From NCBI RefSeq assembly GCF_040834005.1, contig NZ_CP162129.1, forward strand, positions 3,372,001 through 3,436,000: a stretch of DNA of 64,000 nt, written 5' to 3'. Within the stretch, counting starts at the first letter, position 1; every line of letters starts with the position of its first letter. The notes beneath the pieces are model-generated. The model had not been told where the DNA came from. It ran no database searches and worked only from the letters and a program-made list of their open reading frames with translations. Origin of the DNA: Paenibacillus sp. PL2-23. GTDB taxonomy: Bacteria; Bacillota; Bacilli; Paenibacillales; Paenibacillaceae. The translations under genes and the position numbers were made by a program. Shown here piece after piece: positions 54,522-64,000 of the stretch.

Positions 54522-55304
54522 TTACGTCTTGACATGCTTCTGCATCTGCTGAATGGCGGATTTCTCCAGCCTTGACACCTGCGCCTGCGAGATGCCGATT
54601 TCATCGGCAACCTCCATCTGCGTCTTGCCTTCGAAGAAGCGCATGGACAGGATCATTTTCTCCCGCTCATTCAGCTTATGCATCGCTTCCCTCAAAGCAA
54701 TCTCCTCGATCCACGACACATCCTTGTTCCGGTCGTCGCTGATCTGATCCATCACATAGATTGGATCTCCGCCGTCATGATAGATCGGCTCGAACAGGGA
54801 TACGGGATCTTGAATCGCGTCGAGGGCGAACACGACATCCTCCTTCGGCACGTTCAGCGCCTCCGAAATTTCGAATATCGTCGGCTCCCTTGAATTTTTG
54901 TTCGTAAGACTGTCCCTTACCTGAAGCGCCTTGTAGGCGATGTCTCGCAAGCTTCGGGATACGCGAATGGGATTGTTGTCGCGCAAATACCTTCGAATTT
55001 CTCCAATAATCATTGGCACGGCATAGGTGGAAAATTTAACGTTTTGACTAAGGTCGAAATTATCAATCGCCTTCATAAGTCCGATGCAGCCAACCTGGAA
55101 TAGATCGTCTACAAATTCTCCCCTATTGTTAAACCGTTGAATAACGCTGAGAACGAGCCGCAAATTGCCGTTCACTAATTTCTCCCTTGCTGCCCATTCG
55201 TTGCGGGTCTGCAACGCCGTGAATAGCTCTCGCATTTCGACATTGGTTAGTACAGGCAGTTTCGCGGTATCCACTCCACAGATCTCGACTTTATTTCGGG
55301 TCAA
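54522..55304 (-). CDS. sigG: RNA polymerase sigma-G, late forespore
   Basis: 260 residues from TTG 55304 (GGGAGGTAATCACG upstream), exactly the B. subtilis length and beginning MTRNKVEICGVDTAKLPVL. Region 2 (REKLVNGNLRLVLSVIQRFN, DDLFQVGCIGLMKAIDNFDL), region 4 HTH (GKTQMEVADEIGISQAQVSR). It transcribes forespore genes such as SASPs, including the one at 13 kb. A longer frame from 55340 lacks a ribosome site. Confidence 0.95.
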   Translation of the reverse strand: MTRNKVEICGVDTAKLPVLTNVEMRELFTALQTRNEWAAREKLVNGNLRLVLSVIQRFNNRGEFVDDLFQVGCIGLMKAIDNFDLSQNVKFSTYAVPMIIGEIRRYLRDNNPIRVSRSLRDIAYKALQVRDSLTNKNSREPTIFEISEALNVPKEDVVFALDAIQDPVSLFEPIYHDGGDPIYVMDQISDDRNKDVSWIEEIALREAMHKLNEREKMILSMRFFEGKTQMEVADEIGISQAQVSRLEKSAIQQMQKHVKT

Positions 55305-55394
55305 CGTGATTACCTCCCAAGGAGAAACATTAATGTTCATTATCTCCTCGGACCTTCATTTTATTCCTCGCCTGACATGGGCAGGGAAATTGCA

Positions 55395-55417
55395 AAGGGG
55401 CCCCGAAGGGCCCCGAA
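55395..55417 (-). terminator. Hairpin between sigE and sigG
   Basis: GGGGCCC-TTC-GGGGCCCC with short T tail; may limit readthrough from spoIIG into sigG. Confidence 0.6.
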
Positions 55418-55420
55418 TCC

Positions 55421-56143
55421 TCATACCATCTTGTTAAATTCCTTGCGCAGACGCTTAATAATTCTTTTTTCCAGCCTGGAAATATACGATTGAGAGATGC
55501 CCAACATGTCAGCGACATCCTTCTGCGTTTTCTCTTCGCCGTCCGCCAGGCCGAAGCGCAGCTCCATAATAATTCGCTCCCGCTCCGACAGCTTGTCGAG
55601 CGCCTTGTGCAGCAGCTTGCGATCCACCTGCTCTTCAATATTGCGGTAGATGGTATCGTTCTCCGTGCCAAGGACATCCGACAGCAGCAGCTCGTTGCCG
55701 TCCCAATCAATATTGAGCGGCTCATCGAAGGACACCTCGGTCCTCGTCTTGCTGTTCCGCCTCAGATACATCAGAATTTCGTTTTCGATACAGCGCGAAG
55801 CATAGGTTGCCAGCTTAATTTTTTTCTCCGGATCAAATGTATTGACAGCCTTGATCAGCCCGATCGCCCCGATCGACACCAGATCCTCAATATGAATGCC
55901 GGTATTCTCGAACTTCCTGGCAATATAGACAACCAGCCGCAGATTTCTTTCGATTAACATGGCCCGGATAGCGGTATCGCCAGAAGGGAGCTTCTCCAGC
56001 AAATATTCCTCTTCCTCGCGCGTCAATGGTGGAGGTAGAGCTTCGCTGCCGCCAATGTAATAGATTTCTTCGCTCTTTAGTCCGAATAAAAATAAAATTC
56101 GATAATAATATAAATGCAGTATCAGTTTGTACTTGACGAGCAT
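55421..56143 (-). CDS. sigE: RNA polymerase sigma-E, early mother cell
   Basis: 240 residues from ATG 56143. The N-terminus ([20 protein letters not shown]) is the inhibitory pro-sequence removed by SpoIIGA. Sigma regions: [40 protein letters not shown], and region 4 [20 protein letters not shown]. Very close to B. subtilis SigE (239 residues). The 82 codons upstream in frame lack a ribosome site. Confidence 0.95.
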   Translation of the reverse strand: MLVKYKLILHLYYYRILFLFGLKSEEIYYIGGSEALPPPLTREEEEYLLEKLPSGDTAIRAMLIERNLRLVVYIARKFENTGIHIEDLVSIGAIGLIKAVNTFDPEKKIKLATYASRCIENEILMYLRRNSKTRTEVSFDEPLNIDWDGNELLLSDVLGTENDTIYRNIEEQVDRKLLHKALDKLSERERIIMELRFGLADGEEKTQKDVADMLGISQSYISRLEKRIIKRLRKEFNKMV

Positions 56144-56181
56144 GTGGCCCATCCCTCCCCAATGTAGTATGCGATTAAGGC

Positions 56182-57099
56182 TTACGATTGCACCATTGCC
56201 GGATGGATAATGGCTTGATAAGCACCGTCGGCCGCTAGCTTGCCGCCGTCCAATCCAATGAGCACCCTTTTTGTTTCGTACACTTGCCCCTCGCGGTTCA
56301 CCTCTACGGCATCCGGCTTCAGCGCCAGCATGAACTGCGAGCCCTTGGTCACTCCGCGGAACGGAACAAGCCGCAGCCGGTCCTGCCATTTAAACCATTC
56401 ATCGTCCATGCCAGCCACCAGTCGATCCACGCCGCCTTCACGAATGCTCTTCACCCAGGACGGGGGCAGCTCATCCTCCAGCTGCGATACCTCCAGCACC
56501 ATAACAGGCGTTCGAGTAAGGGGATCATAGAGCTGGTTGCCCGTGTCGATCAGACCTACGCAAGCGTACAGCTGTCCATCTATGGTTACCTTGACGTCCG
56601 CCAGATGCGAGGCTTGAAGCTCCTTTTCCCGTTTTCCCGCGAGCACAGCCCTATATATGTAGAGGCCGATACCAAGCGCCGCTGCCAAATAAAAGAGGGA
56701 CAGCTTCAGTTCCGCTTGAACGCTTCCGCCGGCAATCGCCATCGTCCTCCATACTTCTCCGGAGCCCTGCATCAACAAATAATAAAGTCCAAGCACAGCG
56801 CCAGCCGCAACAAAATTAACGCTGTAGAAGGCCGCGATATTGCGAATAAAATGCTGCAAGGACAAAAAGCCGAACGCGATCCACACCATACCTACTGAAA
56901 AAATGATCTTTACCCCAAGCGTAAATAGGAATGACAGCTGGGGATAAAGCATAAGTACAACATAGCAGGCTCCGAATGCGGCGGACGCTAGCACCCGCCA
57001 GCGCTTGGGCCGAAGATGCCTCACCCATGCCGTGGTCAGCAGAATAGCGCCATCCACCAGCAGCTCGCGCAGAAACAAAATATCGATGTACACGGTCAA
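56182..57099 (-). CDS. spoIIGA: SpoIIGA, pro-sigma-E processing protease
   Basis: 305 residues. Five or six TM helices in the first 160 residues ([20 protein letters not shown] ... [15 protein letters not shown]), then an aspartic protease domain with [15 protein letters not shown] and IIHPAMVQ. Activated by SpoIIR from the forespore, cuts pro-SigE. TTG start 57099 with GGGAGGAG upstream. Confidence 0.95.
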   Translation of the reverse strand: MTVYIDILFLRELLVDGAILLTTAWVRHLRPKRWRVLASAAFGACYVVLMLYPQLSFLFTLGVKIIFSVGMVWIAFGFLSLQHFIRNIAAFYSVNFVAAGAVLGLYYLLMQGSGEVWRTMAIAGGSVQAELKLSLFYLAAALGIGLYIYRAVLAGKREKELQASHLADVKVTIDGQLYACVGLIDTGNQLYDPLTRTPVMVLEVSQLEDELPPSWVKSIREGGVDRLVAGMDDEWFKWQDRLRLVPFRGVTKGSQFMLALKPDAVEVNREGQVYETKRVLIGLDGGKLAADGAYQAIIHPAMVQS

Positions 57100-57161
57100 G
57101 CCGGCCTCTCCTCCCTCCCGCGACCGGCATTCCATCCCTCCCCGAGAGGACGATTGAGACT

Positions 57162-57228
57162 AGTATATTGTAATCCTATTTCAAAGTCTGTCTATTCATG
57201 ACGGACTAAGCCATCTTTTTTTGTCGAC
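57162..57228 (-). promoter_or_regulatory. Likely Spo0A-activated spoIIG promoter
   Basis: TAGACA (57189-57194), an unusually long 21-bp spacer and TATACT (57162-57167) mimic the B. subtilis spoIIG promoter (22-bp spacer). A 0A-box-like TGTCGAC is at 57222-57228, 10 bp from the intron end. Confidence 0.5.
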
Positions 57229-57270
57229 TTTGCTAGAGTAAAGGGCTGAAAATTTCAGCCCCTCCTCATC

Positions 57271-57304
57271 AAACCGTACGTGAGGTTTTCCCTCATACGG
57301 CTTT
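57271..57304 (-). ncRNA. Group II intron domain V
   Basis: 34-nt hairpin with the catalytic AGC triad and GAAA-type tetraloop region GGGAAAACC. Confidence 0.85.
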
Positions 57305-57333
57305 CCGATGTTCGTCATTCATGTGCATGCAGA

Positions 57334-58626
57334 TTACAAGAGCGTTTTGAGTCCATGTTGTCTAGCCATGAATTTAACCTCGCGCACAGAACTCATCCAT
57401 CGTGCGCGTTGCCGCTTCTTCGCGTACCATCTCGCAAGCCTCTGAAGAATGTACCAATCCAGCTTTGCCATCTTCCGCTGACTGTGGGCGGTGTAGTAAT
57501 AATTCCGCCAGCCTTGTATCTTGGGATTTAACCAATTGACCTGTTCAAGTAACGACTTGTGCCGCATACCCGGCGGTGCCAGACGGTCTTTTACGACTTC
57601 CCGAATGCGTTCTTCTGCTTTCCGAGTCAGCCATTGCTGAGTGGTGTAATACACTTTTCCTTTGGAGGTTTCTGCTTTCGTCTTGCGATGATGCATACCG
57701 AGAAAGTCGAAGCCTTCTTCTCCTGTCCACAGTCCGACGATGCGCGTTTTGGTTGGATGCAAGGTGAGTTCGAGACGATCCATAATCGCACGAATAAGTT
57801 CGTACGATCGGTCTGCGTCTTTCTTCGTTTTGCATACAACCACGAAGTCATCCGCATAACGCGTTAGTTCTCCGTGACCGCTCCCATGTCGTTCCCACAG
57901 AATGTCGAAGTAATTGAGGTAAATGTTCGCAAGCAGCGGAGATATTACCCCGCCTTGCGGTGTTCCCAAATCTGAGCGCCTTACCGTCCCTTCTTCCATC
58001 ACTCCCGCTTGTAACCACTTCCGAACCAGCTTCAACATTCGTCTGTCACTGATTCGCATTTCAACCAGTTTCATAAGCTTCTCTTGATTGATGTTGTCGA
58101 AGTAGCCTTGGATGTCGACGTCGATCACCCAATTTCCCTTGCGATTGCATGCCTTCCGGATCCGGTCCAGCGCTCCCTTCGCACTTCTCTTCGGACGGAA
58201 TCCAAATGAGGATTCCTGAAAATCGGCTTCAAAGATCGGTTCCATGACTAGTTTTGTTGCCATTTGTATGACGCGATCTCGAATGGTCGGAATACCAAGC
58301 GGTCTTTGCTTCCCATCTTTCTTCGGGATGTAATGCCGCCGAACAGGCTGTGGGTGGTAGCGCCCCTCTTTTAAAAGCCGTTGGCATTCAAGCAAGAAGA
58401 GGTATTCGCCTTGCTTCTCGATGTCCGTCAGCGTCTCACCGTCGACGCCCGCCGAGCCTTTATTGGCTCGCACCCTGCGCCATGCTTCCCACAAAATGTC
58501 CATTCGGTAGACCTTGTCATACAAAGCGTGGAATCTGCGTTTCTTGTTTTCCTTGGCCGCATGACCTAGTTTCTCTTGGAGTTGTTGAACGTTTTCCTTT
58601 GGTGTTGTTAGCCGATTGGCATTCAC
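57334..58626 (-). CDS. ltrA: Group II intron reverse transcriptase/maturase
   Basis: 430 residues. RT domain with RRHYIPKKDGKQRPLGIPTI, WVIDVDIQGYFDNI, TPQGGVISPLLANIYL and the catalytic YADD in LTRYADDFVVVCKT, then GIIM maturase domain (AEERIREVVKDRL, LNPKIQGWRNYY). No HNH endonuclease, as in class C. GTG start 58626 with AAGGAGGTACG upstream. Likely intact and functional. Confidence 0.95.
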   Translation of the reverse strand: MNANRLTTPKENVQQLQEKLGHAAKENKKRRFHALYDKVYRMDILWEAWRRVRANKGSAGVDGETLTDIEKQGEYLFLLECQRLLKEGRYHPQPVRRHYIPKKDGKQRPLGIPTIRDRVIQMATKLVMEPIFEADFQESSFGFRPKRSAKGALDRIRKACNRKGNWVIDVDIQGYFDNINQEKLMKLVEMRISDRRMLKLVRKWLQAGVMEEGTVRRSDLGTPQGGVISPLLANIYLNYFDILWERHGSGHGELTRYADDFVVVCKTKKDADRSYELIRAIMDRLELTLHPTKTRIVGLWTGEEGFDFLGMHHRKTKAETSKGKVYYTTQQWLTRKAEERIREVVKDRLAPPGMRHKSLLEQVNWLNPKIQGWRNYYYTAHSQRKMAKLDWYILQRLARWYAKKRQRARWMSSVREVKFMARQHGLKTLL

Positions 58627-59156
58627 TGACTCGTACCTCCTTAAGAAACGTGAACAAAGCAGAGCTCCTTCCCTCCCGCAGGTTATGTTGTCCTACGGTT
58701 CCTTGGTACTACGAGCCCCTCGGACTCCCTTCCTGCAGACATCTCACTTCACCTTTTTTTCAGCTTATAGAGCGCCTCGCTACGAGTTTTTTTTTCTCGT
58801 GCAGGGGAGGGCCTCCCCAGTTCACTACATCCTCTTTCATACCATGCCGCTCCCTCTACGCCGGAGGATTCTTCACTGCCGTTCCAAGTTCAGAGCAGTT
58901 TCCCTGGCCTTCGTCCATGTATGCGGGACTCGGCTTCCTCTTGTCCCTCTTGCGAGGCCTTTTTGACGACGCGGCAGGATTCACTTCATGTTACGGCCTG
59001 GTATTTCGCTCGCCCTGTCTCCGACAGGTACTTTCGTCGATACGCTTCTACGCACAGATTTCGCCGTACGCAGGTATCCTAGCTACGCGGGGGCTTGGCC
59101 CCTCCCGCGACCGGACTTTCACCGGCTAGAAGATGCGTGCTTCTGGGCACGCCATA

Positions 59157-59193
59157 CAAAAAAAGCCCAAGGGTGCAAACTGCCCCTTGGACC
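59157..59193 (-). terminator. Terminator of ftsZ
   Basis: CCAAGGG/CCCTTGG stem (59167-59191) followed on the minus strand by CTTTTTTTG; the intron insertion point lies just behind. Confidence 0.85.
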
Positions 59194-59226
59194 TTCTATG
59201 CTTGCTATTCATGTCGACCTATCCAA

Positions 59227-60348
59227 TTATCTGTCTCCGCGCGGCTGCTTGCGGAGGAAGGCAGGAATTTCCAGCTGATCGCTGGACGTGCCTACGCCGA
59301 ATGGCTTGACGCTGGATTGGCTTGGCGAGGACTTCGGCTCACTGTAGCCCGCTTCCTGCTGGGAGCCGCCTCTGCGCGCAGGCTGCGGCGCGCCCTTCGA
59401 CTCGAAGCCTGTCGCGATGACAGTAACCTTGATCTCGTCCTTCAGATCCTCGTCGATGATTGCGCCGAAGATCATATTCACATCCGGATCGGATGCGGAG
59501 ATAACGATCTCAGCCGCCTCATTCACCTCATACAGGGACAGATTGCTGCCGCCTGTAATATTCATAATGACGCCGCGAGCGCCGTCGATCGAGGTTTCCA
59601 GCAATGGGCTCATAATTGCCTTGCGCGCCGCCTCTGCTGCACGATTCTCGCCTGTAGCGATGCCGATGCCCATAAGCGCGGAGCCGCGCTCCGTCATAAT
59701 CGTCTTCACGTCGGCGAAATCGAGGTTGATCAGACCCGGCACTGCAATCAGGTCAGAGATGCCTTGCACCGCTTGGCGCAGCACGTTGTCCGCTTCGCGG
59801 AACGCTTCCAGCATCGGCGTTTTCTTGTCGACAATTTCCAGAAGGCGATCGTTCGGAATGACGATCAGCGTGTCCACCTTTTCCTTCAGCGCTTCGATGC
59901 CGTGCTCGGCTTGTCCGGAACGCTTGCGTCCCTCGAAGGTGAACGGACGCGTCACGACGCCAACGGTCAACGCGCCGCACTCGCGCGCGATCTCCGCGAT
60001 GACGGGAGCCGCGCCCGTGCCTGTACCGCCGCCCATGCCCGCTGTAACGAACACCATATCGGAGCCCTTGAGCTGATTCATAATCAAATCACGGGATTCC
60101 TCGGCCGCCTTATGGCCCACATCAGGATTAGCTCCGGCACCCAGACCGCGGGTCAGCTTGTCGCCGATTTGCAGCTTATGCTCGGATTTGGCAAGATGCA
60201 GCGCCTGGGCATCCGTATTGACGGTAATAAACTCGACACCCTTGACACCATTCTCAATCATTCGGTTCACGGCATTGCTTCCGCCGCCGCCAACACCAAT
60301 TACTTTTATTTGAGCGAGCTGTTCAAGCTCCAAATCGAATTCCAACAT
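59227..60348 (-). CDS. ftsZ: Cell-division GTPase FtsZ
   Basis: 373 residues. Tubulin signature GGGTGTG in [14 protein letters not shown]-terminal [19 protein letters not shown]7 loop [12 protein letters not shown]-terminal peptide [12 protein letters not shown] binding FtsA/SepF. Start ATG 60348 by GGGGGAAAA. Follows ftsA by 17 bases. Confidence 0.98.
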   Translation of the reverse strand: MLEFDLELEQLAQIKVIGVGGGGSNAVNRMIENGVKGVEFITVNTDAQALHLAKSEHKLQIGDKLTRGLGAGANPDVGHKAAEESRDLIMNQLKGSDMVFVTAGMGGGTGTGAAPVIAEIARECGALTVGVVTRPFTFEGRKRSGQAEHGIEALKEKVDTLIVIPNDRLLEIVDKKTPMLEAFREADNVLRQAVQGISDLIAVPGLINLDFADVKTIMTERGSALMGIGIATGENRAAEAARKAIMSPLLETSIDGARGVIMNITGGSNLSLYEVNEAAEIVISASDPDVNMIFGAIIDEDLKDEIKVTVIATGFESKGAPQPARRGGSQQEAGYSEPKSSPSQSSVKPFGVGTSSDQLEIPAFLRKQPRGDR

Positions 60349-60365
60349 CTCACATTTTCCCCCAG

Positions 60366-61610
60366 TCAAATAAATTCGTTAAACATGTTTTTGATCCGCT
60401 CGAACATACCGGGTTTAGATGAAGCTGCGGGACCCGCTTTGCGGCTTGCTGCTGCTTTCTTGACGGCGCCGGCGCCTCGAACGCCCATATACTTCGAAAC
60501 ATATTGAATCATGCCAACACCGCTGCTGTAAGCGGAGTCCTTCACGCCGATAAAGTCAGGCAGCGCGATGCGAACCGAGCTTTCCAGCTCGTATTGCGCC
60601 AGCGCAACCGTGCCTGGAAGAGCAGCCGCTCCACCCGTCAGCACGTACCCGTTCACTTTGTCGCCGTACCCAAGCCGCCGCACTTCCTGCCGAATAAGCT
60701 GGCAAATTTCTTGCATGCGGGGCTCAATAATGCTGGCCAGATCCTTCTGCGAAAATTCCTTCTCCAGGTTGCTGCCCATGCGCGAAACCTTAAATTTCAC
60801 ATCATCAGCCGCGTCAGCCATAATGGCGCAGCCGTACTTCAGCTTGAACTTCTCTGCTTGATCGCTTTGCGTGCGAAGTCCATAAGCAATATCGTTGGTC
60901 ACGAATTCGCCGCCGATCGGAAGCGTCGAAATCGCGGCTAAGCCGCCTTGCTCATAGATGGCGATTGTGGTAGACCCCGCGCCGATATCCACCAGCACAG
61001 TGCCAATCATCTTCTCGTCCTTCGTAAGCGACATCACACCGGACGCCAGCGACATAAGAATAACGCCGGAAATACGCAATCCGGCTTTCTCGACGCAGCG
61101 CATCAGATTATGTATCGCCGTCTTGGTGCCTGTTACGATTGTCGCTTCAACCTCAAGCCTTACCCCTATCATGCCCCGAGGGTCCGAAATTCCTTCCAGA
61201 CCGTCGACCAAATATTGCTTTGGCACCAGATTGATAATTTCCCTCTCGGGCGGCAGCGCAACGACCTTAGCCGCTTGCAGCACCCGCTCGATATCCTCTT
61301 CTCCAATTTCCCTGTCCTCGTTGGATACCGCAACGACGCCATGATTGGTCTGCAACGCAATATGATTGCCTTGAATCCCTACATATACATCAGATATTTG
61401 AATGCCGACCATACGCTCAGCATGCTCTACGGCATTGCGGATCGATTGTACAGTCTGGTCAATATCGACGATTGCTCCCTTGCGAATCCCCTCTGAATCA
61501 GCAGATCCAACTCCAATAATATTAATGGCTCCATTATTCATTTCGCCAATAATAGCACGAACTTTGGATGTACCGATGTCCAAACTGACGATGATGTCAT
61601 TACTGCTCAA
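60366..61610 (-). CDS. ftsA: Cell-division actin-like FtsA
   Basis: 414 residues. Actin fold with [35 protein letters not shown], and C-terminal amphipathic helix [15 protein letters not shown] anchoring the Z ring. TTG start 61610 behind GGAGGTGCCGCGAG. First gene of ftsAZ transcript. Confidence 0.98.
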   Translation of the reverse strand: MSSNDIIVSLDIGTSKVRAIIGEMNNGAINIIGVGSADSEGIRKGAIVDIDQTVQSIRNAVEHAERMVGIQISDVYVGIQGNHIALQTNHGVVAVSNEDREIGEEDIERVLQAAKVVALPPEREIINLVPKQYLVDGLEGISDPRGMIGVRLEVEATIVTGTKTAIHNLMRCVEKAGLRISGVILMSLASGVMSLTKDEKMIGTVLVDIGAGSTTIAIYEQGGLAAISTLPIGGEFVTNDIAYGLRTQSDQAEKFKLKYGCAIMADAADDVKFKVSRMGSNLEKEFSQKDLASIIEPRMQEICQLIRQEVRRLGYGDKVNGYVLTGGAAALPGTVALAQYELESSVRIALPDFIGVKDSAYSSGVGMIQYVSKYMGVRGAGAVKKAAASRKAGPAASSKPGMFERIKNMFNEFI

Positions 61611-61937
61611 CTCGCGGCACCTCCGTTTCCAAAATAGATAATTGTTATCGTCATATATGATGGTGAAAGCTAAGTATGATCAAGTCTCTCTACTTATTCA
61701 ACGCCATTAATATTTTCCCTCTTTTTTCAACAAAATTTTCACACATCCTGCAAATGCGTGTCGAAGGATGAAGCCTTCATGCCGCGGACAGCGGCAAAAC
61801 CGTTGACAGAGGGGACAATGGAAGTCATGGACGGCAGCTCGATGCGTTTCAGTCATCAGACTCCGCAAACGCCGTAAATAAAATTCTACCATTCTTTGAA
61901 GCTATTGAGTAGTCTCTTTTTACTCAGTTCTCGCATT
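61611..61937. other. ftsA upstream region
   Basis: No supported gene. An open frame at 61707-61892 (minus, 61 codons) has a Cys-rich middle but no ribosome site. A SigH-like promoter lies at 61696-61722. Confidence 0.5.
61696..61722 (-). promoter_or_regulatory. Possible SigH promoter of ftsAZ
   Basis: AGAGGGAAA (61714-61722) resembles minus 35 RNAGGAWWW with one mismatch; 11-bp spacer; GTTGAAT (61696-61702) fits RNNGAAT. B. subtilis ftsAZ is also driven by SigH at sporulation onset. Confidence 0.45.
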
Positions 61938-62708
61938 TTATGAGCCGTCCCGATCGTCGGCAGCGCCGTCGCCCTCTTCCCCCTCCGTTTGGAAGGGCAC
62001 ATAGGTATCGGCGAGCAGCATCGTAATTTTGCCAGGCTCCTGCGTTTCGATTACGGCATTCAGCGCGTCGATTTTGTCTGGAAGCACGGAAACCGCCGTA
62101 ATCACCTCGAAATGCGTGCGCGTATAGATGCGAATGCGGTCCGGATAAGCCTTGGACGGTATAGGCGAAATCTCGGACAGGTCCGACAGCTGCTGCTGCG
62201 GAATAAGCGCAAGCTTCTCTGTCAGTGCGTTTTTGACGGGATCGCCAGCCGTCCAGCCCGATAGAACGGGCTTGTCCAGCAGCTGCGCGCTGTCTTGGTC
62301 AGCGGATACGCTTGTCCCGTTCGACAGCAGCGCAGTCAGGTTGCCCTCCGCGGACAGCTCGAACGCTACAACGGGATATTCCTGGACCGTAATTTTGACA
62401 ATCCCGGGGAATACCTTCATGACCTTGGCTTCCTTCACTTGAGGCAATGCCTTGACATTGCGGGATATGATATCCGACGCCGTCTGGAAGAAGGGGTCGC
62501 CCACTTCAATCTTGGAGGCGGCGGCAATTTGCTCAGTTGTGGTGAAATGCATGCCGGCTATTCCAATTTCTGAAATTTTGCTAATGGAAGAATTAAAGAA
62601 TAAGACGCCTAGCAGGGCAATAAACAAAAGAAATAGAACGGCAAGCAGCTTCTTATTGCCTCTGCGTTTGTGTGCGGGCTCCTTCAGCACAGGCATTTGT
62701 GTGTTCAT
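61938..62708 (-). CDS. divIB: Divisome protein DivIB (FtsQ)
   Basis: 256 residues. Short cytoplasmic basic start (PAHKRRGNKK), one TM helix (LLAVLFLLFIALLGVLFF), POTRA domain beginning ISEIGIAGMHFTTTEQIAAA, FtsQ/beta domain and acidic tail (EGEEGDGAADDRDGS). Bitopic divisome protein forming a complex with FtsL and DivIC. ATG 62708 chosen by GAGGG and the TM start; 86 upstream in-frame codons lack a ribosome site. Confidence 0.9.
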   Translation of the reverse strand: MNTQMPVLKEPAHKRRGNKKLLAVLFLLFIALLGVLFFNSSISKISEIGIAGMHFTTTEQIAAASKIEVGDPFFQTASDIISRNVKALPQVKEAKVMKVFPGIVKITVQEYPVVAFELSAEGNLTALLSNGTSVSADQDSAQLLDKPVLSGWTAGDPVKNALTEKLALIPQQQLSDLSEISPIPSKAYPDRIRIYTRTHFEVITAVSVLPDKIDALNAVIETQEPGKITMLLADTYVPFQTEGEEGDGAADDRDGS

Positions 62709-62814
62709 GACTTGTCCCTCTTTTCCTCGAAACGATGGCCGCCCCAATTCCATTGCGAGGCAAGGCCGGTTGAGGTAGCCATTCGTTTCTAACTTACCGC
62801 TGGATGGCATATCA

Positions 62815-64000
62815 TTAATGATTAGGCATATTCGGCACTGGCGACGTTCTTGTAATGCGAGCCCCCAGCCTGGATAACATCGTTTCAATCCGGTCATAAC
62901 CGCGGTCGATATGGTGTACCTGCTCCACGATCGTGCGTCCTTGCGCGGCAAGCCCCGCAATGACAAGAGCTGCTCCTGCCCGCAGATCCGTGGCCTCTAC
63001 GGTCGCGCCGTACAGTCTGGGCACGCCTCGGATGAAAGCCGCGTTCAGGTCGACGCGAATGTCAGCGCCCATGCGAGACAGCTCGTCGACATGCTTGAGC
63101 CTTCCTTCGAATATCGTTTCCTTCAATATGCTGACACCGTCCGCTAACGCGAGAAGGACCATCATTTGAGATTGCAGATCCGTAGGGAATGCCGGATAAG
63201 GAGAAGTGACAATCCGCTCCACCGCCTTCGGCCTGGCGGAGCTGCCGACCTTTATTATATCACCGTCGACGACAATTTGAACACCTGCGCGGCGCAGAAC
63301 ATGGATAAGAGAGGAGAGATGAGCGGGCTGAGTTTCCTGGAGAGTAACCTGGCCGCGGGTTGCGGCGGCCGCCACCATAACGGTGCCTGCCACAATCCGG
63401 TCCGGAATAACCTTGTAACGGCACGGCGATAGCTCGCTAACGCCGTCAATTGTAATCGTATCTGTGCCGGCTCCCATAATTTTGGCGCCCATGGCATTAA
63501 GGAATCGCTGCAAATCTTGAATTTCCGGCTCGCGGGCGGCATTGCTGATCGTTGTGCGTCCTTCCGCCAGCACCGCTGCCATCATGATGTTTTCCGTTGC
63601 GCCTACGCTCGGGAAGCTTAGATGAATGTCTGCTCCGGCCAGCTTGCTCGCGCGGCAGACAATTCGGTTGTGGGCCTCTTCGATTTCCGCGCCAAGCGCC
63701 TGAAGCCCCTGCAGATGAAGATCGATCTTGCGTTCGCCGATGGCGCACCCTCCCGGCTGGTACACCTGCACCTCGCCGAACCTGGCAAGCAGCGGTCCCA
63801 TTAAGAAGATCGAGGATCTCATCTGTTTCATCAGCGTTTCCGGCACATGGGACGTATGAGCTGACGTTGTATCCAGCACAACCGTATCTCCCGTATGCTC
63901 GGCGCGGCATCCTAATTCGCGCAAAATGTTCAGCATTACGTCGATATCCAGCAAATGAGGCACGGAATCAATTGTTGTTGTGCCCTCAGCCAGCAGGCTG
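62815..64000 (-). CDS. murA: UDP-N-acetylglucosamine 1-carboxyvinyltransferase, 5' end outside window
   Basis: First committed step of peptidoglycan synthesis; target of fosfomycin. The frame stays open to base 64000 (SLLAEGTTTIDSVPHLL), so the gene runs off the window and the GTG at 63963 is internal. The active-site Cys loop QPGGCAIGERKID, ADIHLSFPSVGATENIMMAA and GRLKHVDELSRMGADI are present. Upstream of divIB as in other Paenibacillaceae. Confidence 0.95.
   Translation of the reverse strand, partial: SLLAEGTTTIDSVPHLLDIDVMLNILRELGCRAEHTGDTVVLDTTSAHTSHVPETLMKQMRSSIFLMGPLLARFGEVQVYQPGGCAIGERKIDLHLQGLQALGAEIEEAHNRIVCRASKLAGADIHLSFPSVGATENIMMAAVLAEGRTTISNAAREPEIQDLQRFLNAMGAKIMGAGTDTITIDGVSELSPCRYKVIPDRIVAGTVMVAAAATRGQVTLQETQPAHLSSLIHVLRRAGVQIVVDGDIIKVGSSARPKAVERIVTSPYPAFPTDLQSQMMVLLALADGVSILKETIFEGRLKHVDELSRMGADIRVDLNAAFIRGVPRLYGATVEATDLRAGAALVIAGLAAQGRTIVEQVHHIDRGYDRIETMLSRLGARITRTSPVPNMPNH

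Larger units (their letters stand above)
57238..59150 (-). mobile_element. Group II intron, class C, about 1.9 kb
   Basis: The 5' end on the minus strand (GTGCCCAGAAGCACGC, from 59150) starts eight to ten bases after the ftsZ terminator T run. A 5' RNA region of about 520 nt, an intron-encoded reverse transcriptase and a domain V hairpin (57271-57304: AGCCGTATGAGG ... CCTCACGTACGGTTT) follow. Domain VI lies at about 57241-57268, and the 3' end is near 57238 (ends TTTAC). Class C introns typically insert just after rho-independent terminators, as here. Boundaries are by eye and may shift a few bases. Confidence 0.85.

Noticed and set aside
54522..55340. sigG starting at 55340
   Set aside because: The upstream 12 codons lack a ribosome site; TTG 55304 has GGGAGGTAATC and gives the B. 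subtilis length.
55421..56389. sigE starting at 56389
   Set aside because: The 82 extra codons overlap the spoIIGA end, have no ribosome site and no similarity to sigma factors.
61707..61892. 61-codon minus-strand ORF with CPLCQRFCRCPRH
   Set aside because: No ribosome site; it overlaps the SigH-like promoter of ftsA. The cysteine pattern is probably chance.

Overview
The window reads as chromosome of an endospore-forming, low-to-moderate GC Firmicute of the Paenibacillus type. The evidence is sigE, sigG, spoIIGA and an alpha/beta SASP, a B. subtilis-like division cluster, a PyrR attenuator, a T-box, AAGGAGG ribosome sites with frequent TTG/GTG starts, and many secreted lipoproteins. The genus is inferred from gene order and protein style, not from a marker gene. 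|| 1-7.4 kb: the end of a yktB-like gene, an RND exporter, an MFS exporter, speA and a DUF1885 gene; yktB near speA recalls B. subtilis synteny. || 7.4-24.2 kb is accessory: small proteins of unknown role, an IS1182-family element inserted in the terminator of a SASP gene, a YjfB-like gene, a frameshifted GH42-like glycosidase with a cre site, tRNA-Val, an SLH-domain protein, ung, a GH26 mannanase-LacI pair, an AT-rich patch with a GNAT gene and a small partner, and a Leu/CAU/fMet tRNA cluster. || 24.2-31.4 kb: a five-gene operon (ATPase, adaptor lipoprotein, very large FtsX permease, second ATPase with an AbrB-like tail, solute-binding lipoprotein). This is the least familiar system in the window. 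A chemoreceptor follows. || 33.4-42.4 kb: pyrimidine operon pyrR-pyrB-pyrC-carA-carB-pyrF-pyrE behind a sigma-A promoter and a PyrR attenuator, with pyrP, pyrK and pyrD missing. || 42.5-46.7 kb: dapL, an RluD-type pseudouridine synthase, lspA, a YteA/DksA-like gene and a DUF5665 gene. || 46.7-64 kb, all on the minus strand: murA (cut by the window edge), divIB, ftsA, ftsZ, a group IIC intron, spoIIGA, sigE, sigG, ylmC, pgeF, ylmE, sepF, ylmG, ylmH, divIVA and T-box ileS. Together these make peptidoglycan precursor, assemble and position the Z ring, and switch on mother-cell and forespore transcription in sporulation. The intron sits between the ftsZ terminator and the spoIIGA promoter. || Several genes shorter than 60 codons were found by reading the sequence directly. 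Starts were moved to the best ribosome site where the longest frame looked wrong.
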